Source of the DNA: Krasilnikovozyma curviuscula
Taxonomy: Eukaryota; Basidiomycota; Tremellomycetes; Cystofilobasidiales; Mrakiaceae
Direction of reading: 5' to 3'
Assembly (NCBI GenBank): GCA_014825775.1
Contig: MVAQ01000044.1
Span: forward strand, 1-64,000
DNA: 64,000 nucleotides
Shown here: piece by piece, positions 29,442 to 41,083 of the stretch
Layout: the number at the start of each line of letters is the position of its first letter
Numbering within the stretch: the stretch's first letter is position 1
Position numbers and translations under genes: made by a program
Notes under the pieces: generated by a model
Database searches by the model: none
What the model was told of the DNA's origin: nothing
Seen by the model: only the letters and a program-made list of their open reading frames with translations

Positions 29442-32139
29442 ATGGCGAAACCACGCTCTTCGTCTGTTCAACCTCAGGGAGTGAGTCAAGCCCACACAGC
29501 CACTCTGTGTTTTGGTCTCTCACTCGTTCCTTTCTTCTCTCTGGTCCCATAGGAGTTCATTCCTATCTCTTCTGTTCAGATACGCCCACGGGCCTCTTCG
29601 TCTCAACCAATAACAGGCAGCGTGAGCTCCTCCCTCTCAGATCCCTCGCTTCTCGAGCATTATTTTGTCACTCACACTGACTGCTATAAACGTCATATGC
29701 TAGTCTCATATCCCAAGCCCTCTTCCATCCCCAATCCGTCACTCCTCCCAACCAGTTCCAGCGACAGGCTCCCAGAAACGGCCTCGACCAACAACATTTA
29801 CCCCTCCACGTCCACGACGAGAGTTAGCACTCAAACCAATACAATTCTCACTCTCTCAATCTGTGGTCGCCAGCAGCTCTTCCTCCCAACCCACACCCGC
29901 ACCAGCAGTGTCCCAAAAAGCAAAACGCGCCGTCCCTCACACGGACCGAGCACGCCGAGCTCAATCTGAACAGCCCACCTCTGCTCGAGGGAAAGGGAGG
30001 AGAAAGTCTGCTCCCTTGGGGAAGACATTGTTTTTGCCTCGCACACCAAGCCCACCTAGGAGCCCGACGGATGACCCGTTGTTACTCAAAGGTATCAAAC
30101 GATCTGGACCTAAGTTCACGCCTTCTGGAAATGGTGAAATAAGTAAGAAATCACAACAAGAAGTAGATGTTGAAGAGGAAGACGAGGAAGATGGAAATGA
30201 CACATTCGACATGCGCCGACCACATCAACTCCCTCCCCCTGATAGCAGTCCATTGTCAACCCCTCATAGAAGACTGCAGCAGAATCCTCTCCTCCGCTCA
30301 TCTTCTGTCCCACTCCCACTCTCGGAGTCAAAACTAGGATCATACTCTTTCACAGCTGGTGCTGACGGGTTGGCGTCCGACTCTGATAATTCCGACTACA
30401 ACGAAGACCAAACGGACGTATCCAACCTCCTTCTACAGCATAACCCGATGGAATACACGGACGATTTCCACCACCTCCCAGCAGCATCGCCATCGTCCCC
30501 TCACATAACATCCTCTCCTGCACGACCGCTCTACACTGGCGGAGGGGACGAGACGCTTGACCTCTCCTTCGCGAGCATGAATGCGTCAGATGAGGAAGAT
30601 GGCGAGATGTTCTTTGAGTCCACGAGAAGAGAGGAATGGTCTCTCAGCGGCAGTGTGATCGAAGACGAGGAGGAGAGGAAGAGAGAAGAGGAGAGGGAGG
30701 TGAAGGTTGAGAAGGATGAGGAAGCGGATGAAAGCGCGCTGTCAAGCCCTCACAGTTTCCTACACCACTTTGAACAACAAGGTAGTGACAGCGAGGAAGA
30801 GTTAGCATCAACAATGATTGGTGAAAGTGCAGAGGAGGAAGAGTTTCAAGACCTGTCACTAGTCGGGCACCAAACATCAATCGTCATTCAGCCGCCGACC
30901 TCAATAGCCTCTGCATCCTCCCCTTCATCTTCGGATACACCAATATCGTTGCACGAGGATAACGTCCTCTCACCTCCGACCCCACCTTCCATTGACATTG
31001 CCGCCTCGTTGCACCGTCGAAGACAGTCATCCATTCCAGCGCCGATGCTGATAAAGAAAGTTTCCACGGTTTTGCCTCCTCCGATACCGCTTGACCTTCT
31101 TGAAGATCCTTTTAAAAGGGACGGGACAGTTGATGCTATCGACAACATGGATGAAACGGTCGATGAGGTCGTTGTAGAGGAAGGGGACGAGAGCGACGTT
31201 ATTGTCGTTGAGGAGCGTCTCGAGGGGTTTTCTCTCCAAGGGCAGAACGGGGGCGAAAAAGAGGCATTCTCAATCTATGACCAGTACCAGAAAGATAAGG
31301 GCGAAGATCAAACTGAAGACGTCATCGAGGAGCCATTTGAAAAGGATCAAATTACCGAAGAAGAAATACACGTCTCGAACGAATACTCATACGAGGAAGA
31401 AGCATCCCAATCCCAAATTCAACCTGAATTTCAAGAAGAACCTGTTTTCTCTCACGATATTCCCCGGATCGTACGTGACAATGACTCTGTCATAATACAG
31501 TCGGCGTCCCAGATCTCATTTAGCTTCCACTCGCCCTCTCCACCTCCGCCAGCATCCACCAAGTGGGGCATCGGAGATTGGAAGCAACTCGAAACTGTAC
31601 TCGAAGAAGTTCTTACTGAACAAGGCGACAATGCTGCGGCTCTAACAACAGTTTTGGAGGTGTTCATGGCCCGACTCGAGGAAAGGGAGTTGGAAGGGGA
31701 TTGGACAATGTAAGTTTCCCTTTATTTTTGTTAAATACTGAGGATTCAAAGAGATCGAAAAGTGGTATCATCGGAAATGTGTATCGATAGCTAACTAGAG
31801 TCTATTGTGCTTTGCAGGGCAAAGATCGAACTGAGGATCACAGCGCTCTACCGACTGCGGAGCGAACGTAAGGAGAAACGTCACCGTCGGAGAGCAACCC
31901 ATCAAAGACGTTTATCTCCTCTTCATCACACATCGACCCCGCCCTCCAGTACTGCATTGCCCAGGCCGGCTCTGGGGCATATCGATGCGCCTAATCACAC
32001 GACGCTGGTCGTGGACGGAGTAGTCGTGAAGCCGAGACAAAGAAGCATGAGCCCAAAAGTGAGCGAGCTCGTCAAGGGGTTCGAGGAGGTATGTCAGGAG
32101 TTGAAGAGTCGCAGCCATGTCGCCGGGAAGGTCGCTTAG
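29442..32139 (+). CDS. Hypothetical acidic Ser/Pro-rich protein with helical C-terminus
   Basis: I do not recognise this protein. The ATG at 29442 (MAKPRSSSVQPQG) splices to IRPRASSSQPITGS, then across an intron of about 82 nt (GTGAGC near 29625, CTGAC branch, CTAG acceptor) to SHIPSPLPSPIR and into one long exon to 31711. A last intron joins WTM-AKIELRITALYRLRSERK to the stop at 32137. The protein is over 700 residues. Most of it is low complexity: basic and Pro-rich at the start (LFLPRTPSPPRSPTDDP), then long Glu/Asp/Ser stretches that look disordered. The only fold-like part is at the C-terminus: WGIGDWKQLETVLEEVLTEQ, VLEVFMARLEERELEGDW, then a basic Arg-rich segment and SPKVSELVKGFEEVCQEL. 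A nuclear role is possible given the basic clusters and acidic tracts, but this is only inference. Confidence 0.75.
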
Positions 32140-32316
32140 CAGGCAATGGGGACGAGCAGTAGAAGCCCTTATATAGTAGAAGGCCATATAGGATGGAAAC
32201 AACGACCTTGTAGATAATAAAAGTAAGGGACATTGTTAGTTTTTGATGAAAGCCCCTCTATCACAGTAAAAGAGCAGCATAGACCTCACAGGTTGAATTC
32301 TTCCAACCCATGCTTT

Positions 32317-33726
32317 TTAATCCCTACCCCTGAACCTCGAGTCAAAGAAGCCCTTACCATCCTTCCCTCTGACCCACTTACTCTTCTCCCTTCTCCAGCC
32401 CCCCTCCCTCAACCTCGCCATGGTGATCTTAAGCGCCTTGATCATAGCCTCGAATGTACCCATCTGAGGAGGAATACGCTGTGAATGCGATGGCACGATC
32501 ATCGGCGGCTTCAGCGAAGGGACCGTTGACGGTGGTGTGAACTGAGCATGTGCGTGAAAGGTTGCTTCGAACTTCTGCCAGCCAGAAGCTACAGCAGGCG
32601 GAGGAGGCGGAAAGAGGCCGTCATTGGTGAGAACGCGGAAGATAGTGCGCTTGTCGTTTTTGGAGAAGTTCTTCAGATCCTTGAAGGACAGGAGGAGACA
32701 CGCGCGCTCTGCGTCGAGATACTTTTTAACGTTGACGGGCGCTGTGGGGTCGTGTAGACGTGCTATAACGTAGTCTTTGATGGTTCGCAGCTTCGTTGAT
32801 GATATTGTCGTCGTTGAAGTTACCCTGTTGGAAGTTGGGGATGAAAGCGAAATCAAGGCGAGGTGCGGGAAGATGGTGCGGTCACTTAGGGACTGCCATT
32901 GGACAGCGGTCGTGGATTTCAGAACGGCGGACTCGAAGGTGAAAAACTCTTCTGTTGGTGCTGTATGATTGAGAAGATGATACTGTTTGAGGGCAAGGTA
33001 CGTGCGTCTAATTGTCGCCCCGGTCTGAGAATGATATTCGCATCAGCCTTGAAGGAGATCAGACGGGGAAGAACTTACCAAAGGAGTATTTGGGGTGGTT
33101 GAAGGCTCTTCAGTGTTTATCCAGGTCAGTTGGAGGAGGTTGTCATCAGGTAAGAAAGCGAGTTTAGAAAGCGGTTTGGAAGGGAGAGGTGGAAGACCAG
33201 GTGGAAGAGGTGGTGTGGAGGGAGCCACGACAACTTTCGGATGTCTTTGAAGATGAGACTGGTAAGTAGATGTGTCTTTTCTCGAGCTGAAATCGATTGA
33301 TTCTCCAGAAACGTAGCCTTCGCCAACCAACGTCTTCCACAGGCGGTTCAGTTTCCAGGAGCGGTCCCGCGTGCTGCCATGGTCCCGAGTCTTCTCCCTC
33401 AGCAACTTAAATGCTGCCTCCCATTCCGCCTCTGTGGTGTGCTCTGCCAATATAGCACTTCTTGTAGAGAGTCTGCCGTGCCTGTCGCGCGTTTTCCCTT
33501 CACGTAAGAGACGGTGAAGCAACGCTGTCCTGTCCTTGACAAGTGTACTCGGTTTCTTTGGAATGCCAGGGTTTGCTCTAGAAGAGTATTGCTGGTAGGG
33601 CAGGTGCGTGGTGGAGAGCGTTGAGAGACGTATAAGCGGGAGGAGACGGTGTGCGGACGAAGTTGGAGGAGGAAGTGCCGTGCTTGACCTAGTTATCCAA
33701 TGAGATCCGACGATCAGGGCAGGCAT
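32317..33726 (-). CDS. Hypothetical protein, putatively mitochondrial
   Basis: Two exons. The first starts at ATG 33726 (MPALIVGSHWITRSST) and ends ...TTPNTPL at about 33080. The second starts TGATIRRTYLALKQYHLL and ends at the stop 32317 (GFFDSRFRGRD). The N-terminus is rich in Arg, Ser and Thr without acidic residues for about 50 positions, ending near YSSRANPG, which fits a cleavable mitochondrial presequence. The body has a charged segment (TALLHRLLREGKTRDRHGR, EWEAAFKLLREKTRD), a Pro-rich linker, and a folded-looking part (FFTFESAVLKSTTAVQWQSL, AERACLLLSFKDLKNFS). The tail is basic. I do not recognise a family; a role in mitochondrial gene expression would fit the composition but is not shown. 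It is convergent with the preceding acidic protein (178 nt) and divergent from the PLP enzyme. Confidence 0.75.
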
Positions 33727-34839
33727 CGAAACTACGAGACTTAATGATGAGTTGATATAAACCACAGTATTGGGGACTGTATGACGCTTACTTTGCTATT
33801 GGGGACCATTATCAGTGAAAAGCCATTGTCGACACTGCAAGAGAAGAGGTACAGAAGAGAAGAAGCTGAAGTCAGAACCATAGACCCTCTTTCAGAAACG
33901 AATGAACGCACCCTCTTCACATATCCTGTGTCAACCAGCGGAAAACTTGAGAATTGGACCCCTTCGGAAGTCAGGAGGAAATCGCTCTTCTGCAGTTGTC
34001 GCAGAGTATGGATCGCCACAAAACCGAATCTGCAACAGCTTTTGTAGGCAGATGGTGAAGTGAGACAGAGACTGAGATTTCTGTTAGGAGTGTTTTGCTC
34101 AGTATATCGATGACGAAGATTTCAGCGCAACGCAAGAATGATGATAACAACATTGACAGCGTTTACCTACCCCTAACACCACTAGAATAAAATCTGTATC
34201 TAGCTACACCGAAGTTTTAGCTATAGCTTGAAAAAAAACCCCCTGAAACATGTGCTGTGCTTGCAAGGTTCTTTAAAGGATAAATATAAAGAAACCGATG
34301 AGATGGTCGCGTCCTGTTACTTGCTCGTCGTATTCAACTGCCAGAACTTACGAAAGGAAGCTTTCGGAAGGACCAGAGATTTATATATTTTAAGAAAGGT
34401 GATGGACACTGGGAAGAGAAGGGTCAAAGCAAGAGAGTGAAAGGTCGATGATAAAGGCCCTGGAAACGGCATCCAAAGTCGAAAGATACACATGTCAAGA
34501 TTCCCTTTATTCGAGTACTGAAGTATGAGCCGTGTTGGTGACGTAACCTCCTCAGTAAAGCAATGCCAGGTCCGCTGGCAGCAAAGCATTCAGCGCAACG
34601 GATCTAACTCACAACAATCTGTATATCGGTCACCTCATTCGACGGGCAAAAGCTTAGAACAACCTTCAGGGGTCTGCGGCTATTTCAGACAGATTATCTT
34701 TGGCGAGGGGTCGATTTGAACTTTGTTAGAGCGAGGGTGGTGTCTCGTCCGCTTGCTCACCCTGATCTTGGCCAGACGGTCAATCGAGCAGCATGTGTCC
34801 CCGAACCACGCCAACTTCAGCAACAACATCTCTCATAAC
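33727..34839. other. Divergent intergenic region (putative mitochondrial protein / PLP enzyme)
   Basis: About 1.1 kb with no supportable gene. Several short open frames occur on both strands but none shows splice partners or family motifs. The first 150 nt could hold a leader of the minus-strand gene. Confidence 0.45.
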
Positions 34840-36718
34840 ATGGCAGTCTCATTAGGAACGACCTCTAATGGGTTGTATCTCAACCCAGAATGCTTTTACG
34901 AGCAGATTAAGGCAGCCACCCTTGGTTAGTAGCGTTATGAGACTCTTCGCCTAGTTTTTCTAGACTGACCTGGGCTATACATTATGTGATGTCGACGCAG
35001 AGAGCGTGGAAAATCCCTCTGGCCCTCCTCCTGAGTTTGGCAGAGGTCTCAGGAAATATTGGGGGTTCCAAAAAGACTACATTAACTTGAACCATGGTAC
35101 GCATCGACTTTAAGCTTAACAACTGCGAATCAAGTGCCTACTGTTTCTCTTGAGGAGATCAAACAGTCTCTTTCTTTCCTATCAGGATTTCATTCACACA
35201 TTCCCCTTTGTCGCCTTTACTGGTGTCGGGCGGGCGACCTTGCTAACTGCGCGTTGCTCTCACTCTGTTTTTAGGTTCCTACGGCTCACCACCTCTTCCA
35301 GTGATAGCTTCAATGAGAGCGTCTTCTGCGGAGATTGAGAAAGCACCCGACTTCTGGGTCGAACGTACCTCAACAACCAGTCATCACAATGGTTCGCACT
35401 CTAGTCGCCAAACTCGTCGACGCTGATTTGGACGAGGTTGTGCTAGTCAACAACGCTACAATCGGAATCAACACTATCCTTCTGAACCTCAAGTGGCAAC
35501 CAGGAGATGTCATCGTCTACTGTGAGTCTCTCTCGCTCTTGTTTCTCCGCATGAACCAAACTTGACTTTAGCTTCTCCACCCCACATCCTGCCAGTTAAC
35601 TCAACCTACGGCGCCATCAAAAACACAATCCACCATATTTGTGATGCCAACCCAGGTGTGATGACGCTATGTATCTCACTCACCTTCCCAGCTACCCACT
35701 CCGCCGTCCTCTCCACCATCGCATCCGCCCTTACATCGTACACCGCCTCGCACGGCTCCAAGCACAGATTTAAGATCGGCGTCGTGGATTCCATCTCCTC
35801 GATGCCTGGTGTCCGTATGCCATGGGTCGAGATAAGTAGCCTGTTTAAATCGCTCGACGTAGCATACACCCTAGTCGACGGCGCACATGAGCTAGGACAG
35901 CAGCCCATCTCTCTTCGGTCGGCAAAAGATGTTGACTTCTACGTCTCAAATGCACATAAGTGGCTGTTTGCCCATAGAGGCTGCTCGGTGCTGTTTGTGA
36001 GGAAGGCGAAACAGGAGTTAGTGAGGAGCAGTCTGCCGACTAGTGCGGGGTATGTGTCGGGTTTGTACCCAGATGGGAGAACCTGGGATTTTGTCAGTCA
36101 GGTGAGCTGGATTTTGGTTTTAGTTGGATTCAAGCTGCCTTTGAGGCCGAGACGCTGAGACTCTCTCCCTCTCTGATGAAGTTCAACTGGATGGGCACCC
36201 AAGATCACTGTCCGCTTTTGTCAATACCAGCAGCTATCACCTTCCGAGAATGGCTCGGTGGAGAAGATCGTATCCAGAAGTACTGTTTTGATCTTGCAAA
36301 AAAAGGCGGGAAGAGGATGGCGGAGATTATGGGGACGCAAGTGATGGAGAACGAAAATGGCGAGCTAAGTAGTTCGATGGTACGTTCTCTAACGCATTAT
36401 TTAAGGCTTTCCCACTATCTTGAAAATATCTCACTGACTCCGCGGGTGATAATAAACCAGGTAATGGTGTTCCTACCTTCACTCCCACCTCCAATCTCCC
36501 GATCGCACGCTGCAGAGCAGCACCGTACTGTACAAGACAGTATGTTCGAGTTTAATGTACGTGTTGCTATTGCGCCGTACCAAAACGGGACGTGGGTTGC
36601 GCGGGCGAGTGCGCAGGTGTGGTGCGAAGTTGAAGATTTCGAGAGGGCGGCAGAACTGCTGATGAAGATTTGCACCAGGGTCAGAGCATTGGACGAGGAG
36701 GCATTCAGAGAACATTAG
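34840..36718 (+). CDS. Class V PLP-dependent enzyme (isopenicillin-N epimerase-like / Egt2-like)
   Basis: Aminotransferase class V fold. ATG 34840 (MAVSLGTTSNGLYLNPE) splices to ESVENPSGPPPEFGRGLRKYW and INLNHG, then across an intron of about 175 nt to SYGSPPLPVIASMRAS; LNHGSYG is the usual N-terminal signature. Then come EVVLVNNATIGINTIL, VDGAHELGQ (the Asp and His that face PLP) and the Schiff-base lysine in YVSNAHKWLFAHRG. FNWMGTQDHCPLLSIPAA is the conserved segment of the isopenicillin-N epimerase/hercynylcysteine lyase branch. The C-terminal domain ends at 36718. Fungal members of this branch include Egt2 (ergothioneine synthesis), but I cannot separate that from uncharacterised paralogues. 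The reading frame breaks between DFWVER and VRTLVAKLV (35342-35404): either a 40-nt intron (35365-35404) or a one-base frameshift. Confidence 0.85.
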
Positions 36719-37176
36719 GAGTCTTATTCGTTTTGGGGGGTCTTCCTCTTGCTTTCGTTGGGGTGAGCAGAAGATTTTGTTTGTTCGTTTGTGGCATCAA
36801 GGCTGCTCATTATGAAACTGGGTGGCAGAATCACCATGTAAGAATAAGAGTATCTCCATCCGTCTGATTGAATCGCCTCATGACATCGCCATACGTATTA
36901 GTAGGTCAAATGCAAGAGGCGGGGACGTCAGGCTGAGAGGGGACCGAGCAGTGCACACCGCCACAAACGCATACTCCTTCGTAGAAATGAGACTTGGAAG
37001 GGGTCTCCCACGACCTTCTAACTTCATTGGTACCGGGTCTGAACAGAAATAGAGAAAAAAATTACAGAAAAACCTGGCAGCATATATTTTTCTGCAGCAC
37101 TGATTAGTACTCGCGCTTCGTCGTTGTGAGCTCCCGACGACGACCTACCACCCCTCTCTCTTGTCTGTGAGTGGGA
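36719..37176. other. Intergenic region between PLP enzyme and apyrase
   Basis: About 460 nt between two plus-strand genes. It holds a 3' UTR and the apyrase promoter, including pyrimidine-rich CCCCTCTCTCTTGTCTG just before the ATG. No gene seen. Confidence 0.5.
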
Positions 37177-40009
37177 ATGCCCCCACCAACACTCATCCCT
37201 TCGTCCTCCCAGCGCTACGCCTTGGTCATCGACGCAGGCTCGTCAGGCTCTCGACTCCAGATCTACGCTTGGCAGGACCCTCTGTACACCCAGCAGATCC
37301 ACGCCAGCCAGTCCCACTCGAGGTGGTTCTCTTCCTCCTCATCCAACAGTAACTCAAGCAAGAAAAATGGAAAGGGTAAAGGAAGGCTCGACAGTGCGGA
37401 AGATACCTTAAGTAGACTGCCAAGGGTTGAGAGGGGCGTTAAAGAAGGGATGGGAGACTGGATGTGGAAAGTCGAACCTGGTAAGTCTAAAACAGCTATG
37501 AACCGTTCTCTCTTTCTCTCCCCTTGTCTTCATTGTTCTCTTTCTGTCGTTCGGCTGTTCAACTGGGCCAAGTGAGTAGGGCTGCCGCTGTAGTCGCAGC
37601 TGGTTTTTCAGTTCGGCTCTGTGCTGCTTGCCCCATGTGCCAGCTTGAATATTTGTCGAGTTTAATATCTTGCAGGAAAAACACTCATCTTACGTGGTCG
37701 TAAGGGCTGTTTGGTTCTTTGGCTTACGTTGTCATGAAAGTTGAAGGGCTGATTTGCTGTCGAGTCGGAGATTTTTTTCTATTCGCTCACTCTGCGTTCA
37801 CCCCGCAGCATTCAAGCACACGCTAACCAACACAATTATGTTTCGTCTTAGGTATCTCAACACTAGCATCAACATCACCATCAGCAACAGAGATCCTCAC
37901 CTACCTGAAACCTTTGATGGACCACGCCCTCTCTTCAATTCCACCGTCACTTCACGCTGCTACCCCCGTCTACCTTCTGGCTACAGCGGGCATGCGACTC
38001 TTGCCGCCCGACATCCAGTCTAGTCTTCTTAGCACTACAAGGAATGTTCTGAAAAAAGAATACCCATTCAAGGTGAAAGACGTGAGGGTCATTTCTGGCG
38101 AGGAGGAAGGTCTGTGGGGATGGGTTGCGGTCAACTATTTGATGGACGGATTTAGTAGCCACGGCAGTGGGAAAGCCCGTTCATCCTCTCCTTCTTCAGT
38201 GACAAACGAAGCAGAAGCGACAACGTCAGAGATTATACCACCGGAGGACCTCTCGCTCAACTCACCACCCGCAACCTACGGCTTCCTGGACATGGGCGGC
38301 GCCTCGACCCAGATTGCGTTCTCGCCTTCATCTCCCAAAACAACACATCCTCACATACCGTCGACCGAGAAAGAAGATGGTATTCATTCGATTCAGCTGA
38401 AACTTCTCACGGGCGAGACGCTGAGTTGGGATGTCTTCTCCGCCAGTTGGTTAGGGTACGGAACGAATCGTGCGAGGGAGAGATATGTTGGGTTGAGAGT
38501 GGGAAATTGGGAAAAGAGTGGCAGGAAAGGCACTGGTGGGCCGGAGGATGATGAGGAAGCCCCTGTGAGTGATCGATCGATCTCTCCACTTCTTGTGATT
38601 TCAGCTCTGACTGTCGATATCGTTTTCTTCACATTTTGCTCATCTTATACATCAAAAAACTATAGATCTTCGACCCATGCCTTCCGAAAGGATTACAGCT
38701 CACCGAAACACCTCGACACGCGACGCCGCATCTCACCGTCGGCACACACCTCGCTCAACCTCACACTCTACTGGGAACCGGGTCCTTCTCACAATGTCTC
38801 GAATCTCTTCTACCCCTCCTTGAAAAAGACCTCCCATGTCCTGAACAGTCAGCGTCTTCAGGCCACCAGTCCAGCTGTTTGTTTGGCGGCCTCCCAGTAC
38901 CTAGCATAGACTTTAACACGCAGTCTTTTATTGGCGTGAGCGAATACTGGTACTCTTCGGAACATGTTTTCAAGTTGGGAGGTGTATGGGACGTAGAGAA
39001 GTTTGAGGAAAAGGCGAGCGAGTTTTGTGAACTAGATTGGGCAGAGATCGAGGCTGGCGTCTATGACGAAAGTTTGCCTAAGACAGGCGACGGCGAGGTA
39101 ATGAATAAAGAAGGGATCGTCACTGGTGTTGGACGGTGGGGGCCGAAAGTCAGTTTTCACATTGTCTGGCTTATTTGTTCTCGAGCTTACTAACACTTTT
39201 GTCTACTGTTGTTCGTTTCGTGACTGCAGGCTGAAATCCCTCGCCTTCAAATGCAATGTTTCAAAGCGGCATGGCTCGTCAACGTCCTGCATGAAGGTCT
39301 TGGTCTTCCACGAATTGTCGATGAAGCACCCCATCAGCAGCAACAACTCCATTCCATAACGAACACCCCTGATGGCAATGACGAAGCATTCACAGAAATT
39401 GTCGAAGAAAAACTCGAGCAGAAGAATCTTGCCCCTAGTAAGCCACCAGCGACTTCGAAAGGGAAGAAGAACAGCGCGTTTCAGTCGATTGACACCGTGG
39501 GAGACACTTCTATCTCTTGGACCCTCGGAAAGATGGTGATCGAAGCATCGAAGGATATTCCACCTCTTTCCCACCCTCGAGCGAAGTTCAACCAATTTGG
39601 AGAATTGTTTGATGATCTCGGCGGCATGCTTCTGAGGACGAGCTCACTCGGCGGTGGGGGGTCAGGACGCATGTCCATTGGGTTCACAGGCTTTTGGCTG
39701 TACTGGTTCGTTCTCATTGGCTTTTGCGGGTGGATGGGACGAGGAATTGTCAGACGTCGACGCAAAAAGCTTATCTCTGGCTCGGGGTCGAGGAGTCCCA
39801 TTGGTGGTGTTTCTGCCAGCAACGGCATGAACGGTGGCATTTCAATGTCTTCTTCAATGAATGGGCTTTCGGTGCTGAGAGACTCAATGGGTCCTCCTAG
39901 TCCTCCTACTACAGGGAATGAGAGAGGTTTATATGCTTTGTCGAGTTCGAGGAACTCAAGTCAGGTCAATCTGACCAACCTCAAGTCTAGAGGATATGCG
40001 ATGGTCTGA
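37177..40009 (+). CDS. YND1: Nucleoside di/triphosphatase, GDA1/CD39 family (Ynd1-like apyrase)
   Basis: Golgi-type apyrase that hydrolyses NDPs and NTPs, supporting nucleotide-sugar exchange for glycosylation. Apyrase conserved regions are visible: ACR1 YALVIDAGSSGSRLQIY near the start, KVEPGIS across the first intron, ACR3 LLATAGMRLL (about 37975), ACR4 ISGEEEGLWGWVAVNYL (about 38095), ACR5 GFLDMGGASTQIAF (about 38280). The cysteine-containing C-lobe (FDPCLPKG, CLFGGLPVPSIDF, GVSEYWYSSEHVF) follows. A single transmembrane segment, WLYWFVLIGFCGWM (about 39690-39735), is followed by RRRRKK and a Ser/Gly-rich tail; this C-terminal anchor matches Ynd1 rather than the N-terminally anchored Gda1. 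The ATG at 37177 is the first in frame. The first intron (about 37482-37851, 370 nt) is several times longer than its neighbours. Low-complexity Ser/Asn inserts occur in exon 1. Confidence 0.92.
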
Positions 40010-41083
40010 ACAAACGTGAAAGAGGTATTCTCTTTCACAGGACTATTTCCCAGTTTTATTTTTACGTGCTTTGGACACTTCTTCTGTCCCTGGACTTGTT
40101 TTTCTTGGTTTTTCTTTGCGCGCTGGTAGCCTGTTTTCGGTGTCGTGTCTTGTAGCCTCGCTTCTCGTATACCTTTTTTGATGTCCATGACTATAAAGTC
40201 TTTCAATTCATACCAGTCTGATTTTAATATACATACCTGCTTTAATGACTCTTCCGTTCTTGCAAGCTCCTTACCGTACGTGTCTCAGTTCCAAAGTTAA
40301 CAACCTAGGCAAAGTAGTACATAATTTGGTACATAAAGACCTATGGCTCTGCACTTCCATCCTTTGGTGGGTCGATCTAGTGAATAGGTCGGCCCTTCTT
40401 TAAATTCATCCTCACGCTGTAGGGGGCAATCGCTAGTCTATGAAGAAAAACACTGCGATCGAACTTCCAATGTATCGCTCTTCGTACGCAACTTCAGGAC
40501 AGCCAAATAAAACAGCACCAGTGGATGCTGGTAGCTTCAAACATGTTACAGTCAAAGATAATGAATCATGCATTTTTTTGCTTTTCGAGGCCAAAGAGTC
40601 ACCAAAAACAATCTCGGCAGGAGCGAGATCGTTGCCCGATAGCAGACGATATTGACAGAAAGTACGCGTTTCCTCAGATTCAGTGAGGAGAAGGGACGGA
40701 GGAGAGAGTTGCAAGGGAGGAAAATAGTCTCAGATTGTCAGATAATTATATTCTGGAAACAGCCATGATGATTCGGTTTCATTTTTATCACACCAAGCGG
40801 AAACAAGAATACTGTCAAGTGCTGCCAGGCTAAGAGAAAGACTATTCAAATCTAAACACATGTTTCCTTATCTACTGATATGTCGATGTTTCGCCATCTG
40901 CTCTTCTCCCCATGGCACCAAGAGATAGCGTCGGCGACCTTCGTCACCAAGAGGGGTAAAAAGAAGAGTGTTACTACGCGCCCTGCCCGCAAGAAGATCT
41001 TCTGAGTTCTTCGATTGGTGAGAGATGTGGGTGTTGGGGAGAGGGAGGTCAGAAATGAGAGCGTGATTGCTTTCTGTCAGGTA
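40010..41083. other. Intergenic region, convergent side
   Basis: About 1.07 kb between two converging genes. No gene is supported with confidence. A minus-strand open frame of 93 codons (40433-40714) and a plus-strand 41-codon frame with a basic end (40880-41005) are present, but neither shows a family motif. The AT-rich start of the region probably holds the apyrase terminator. Confidence 0.45.
40880..41005 (+). CDS. Possible small ORF (41 codons, basic C-terminus)
   Basis: The frame opens MSMFRHLLFSPW and ends with a strongly basic tail (TKRGKKKSV, RPARKKIF). It lies in a gene-free stretch. Size and composition would fit a small organellar ribosomal or nucleic-acid-binding protein, but I see no signature and the frame may be chance. 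Confidence 0.15.
   Translation: MSMFRHLLFSPWHQEIASATFVTKRGKKKSVTTRPARKKIF

Noticed and set aside
29622..29969. 115-codon plus-strand frame at the start of the acidic protein
   Set aside because: It runs through the intron that joins ITGS to SHIPSP; the downstream frame gives the continuous protein.
33741..34047. Open frames on both strands upstream of the putative mitochondrial protein
   Set aside because: They overlap each other on opposite strands, share no motif, and sit in a divergent promoter region.
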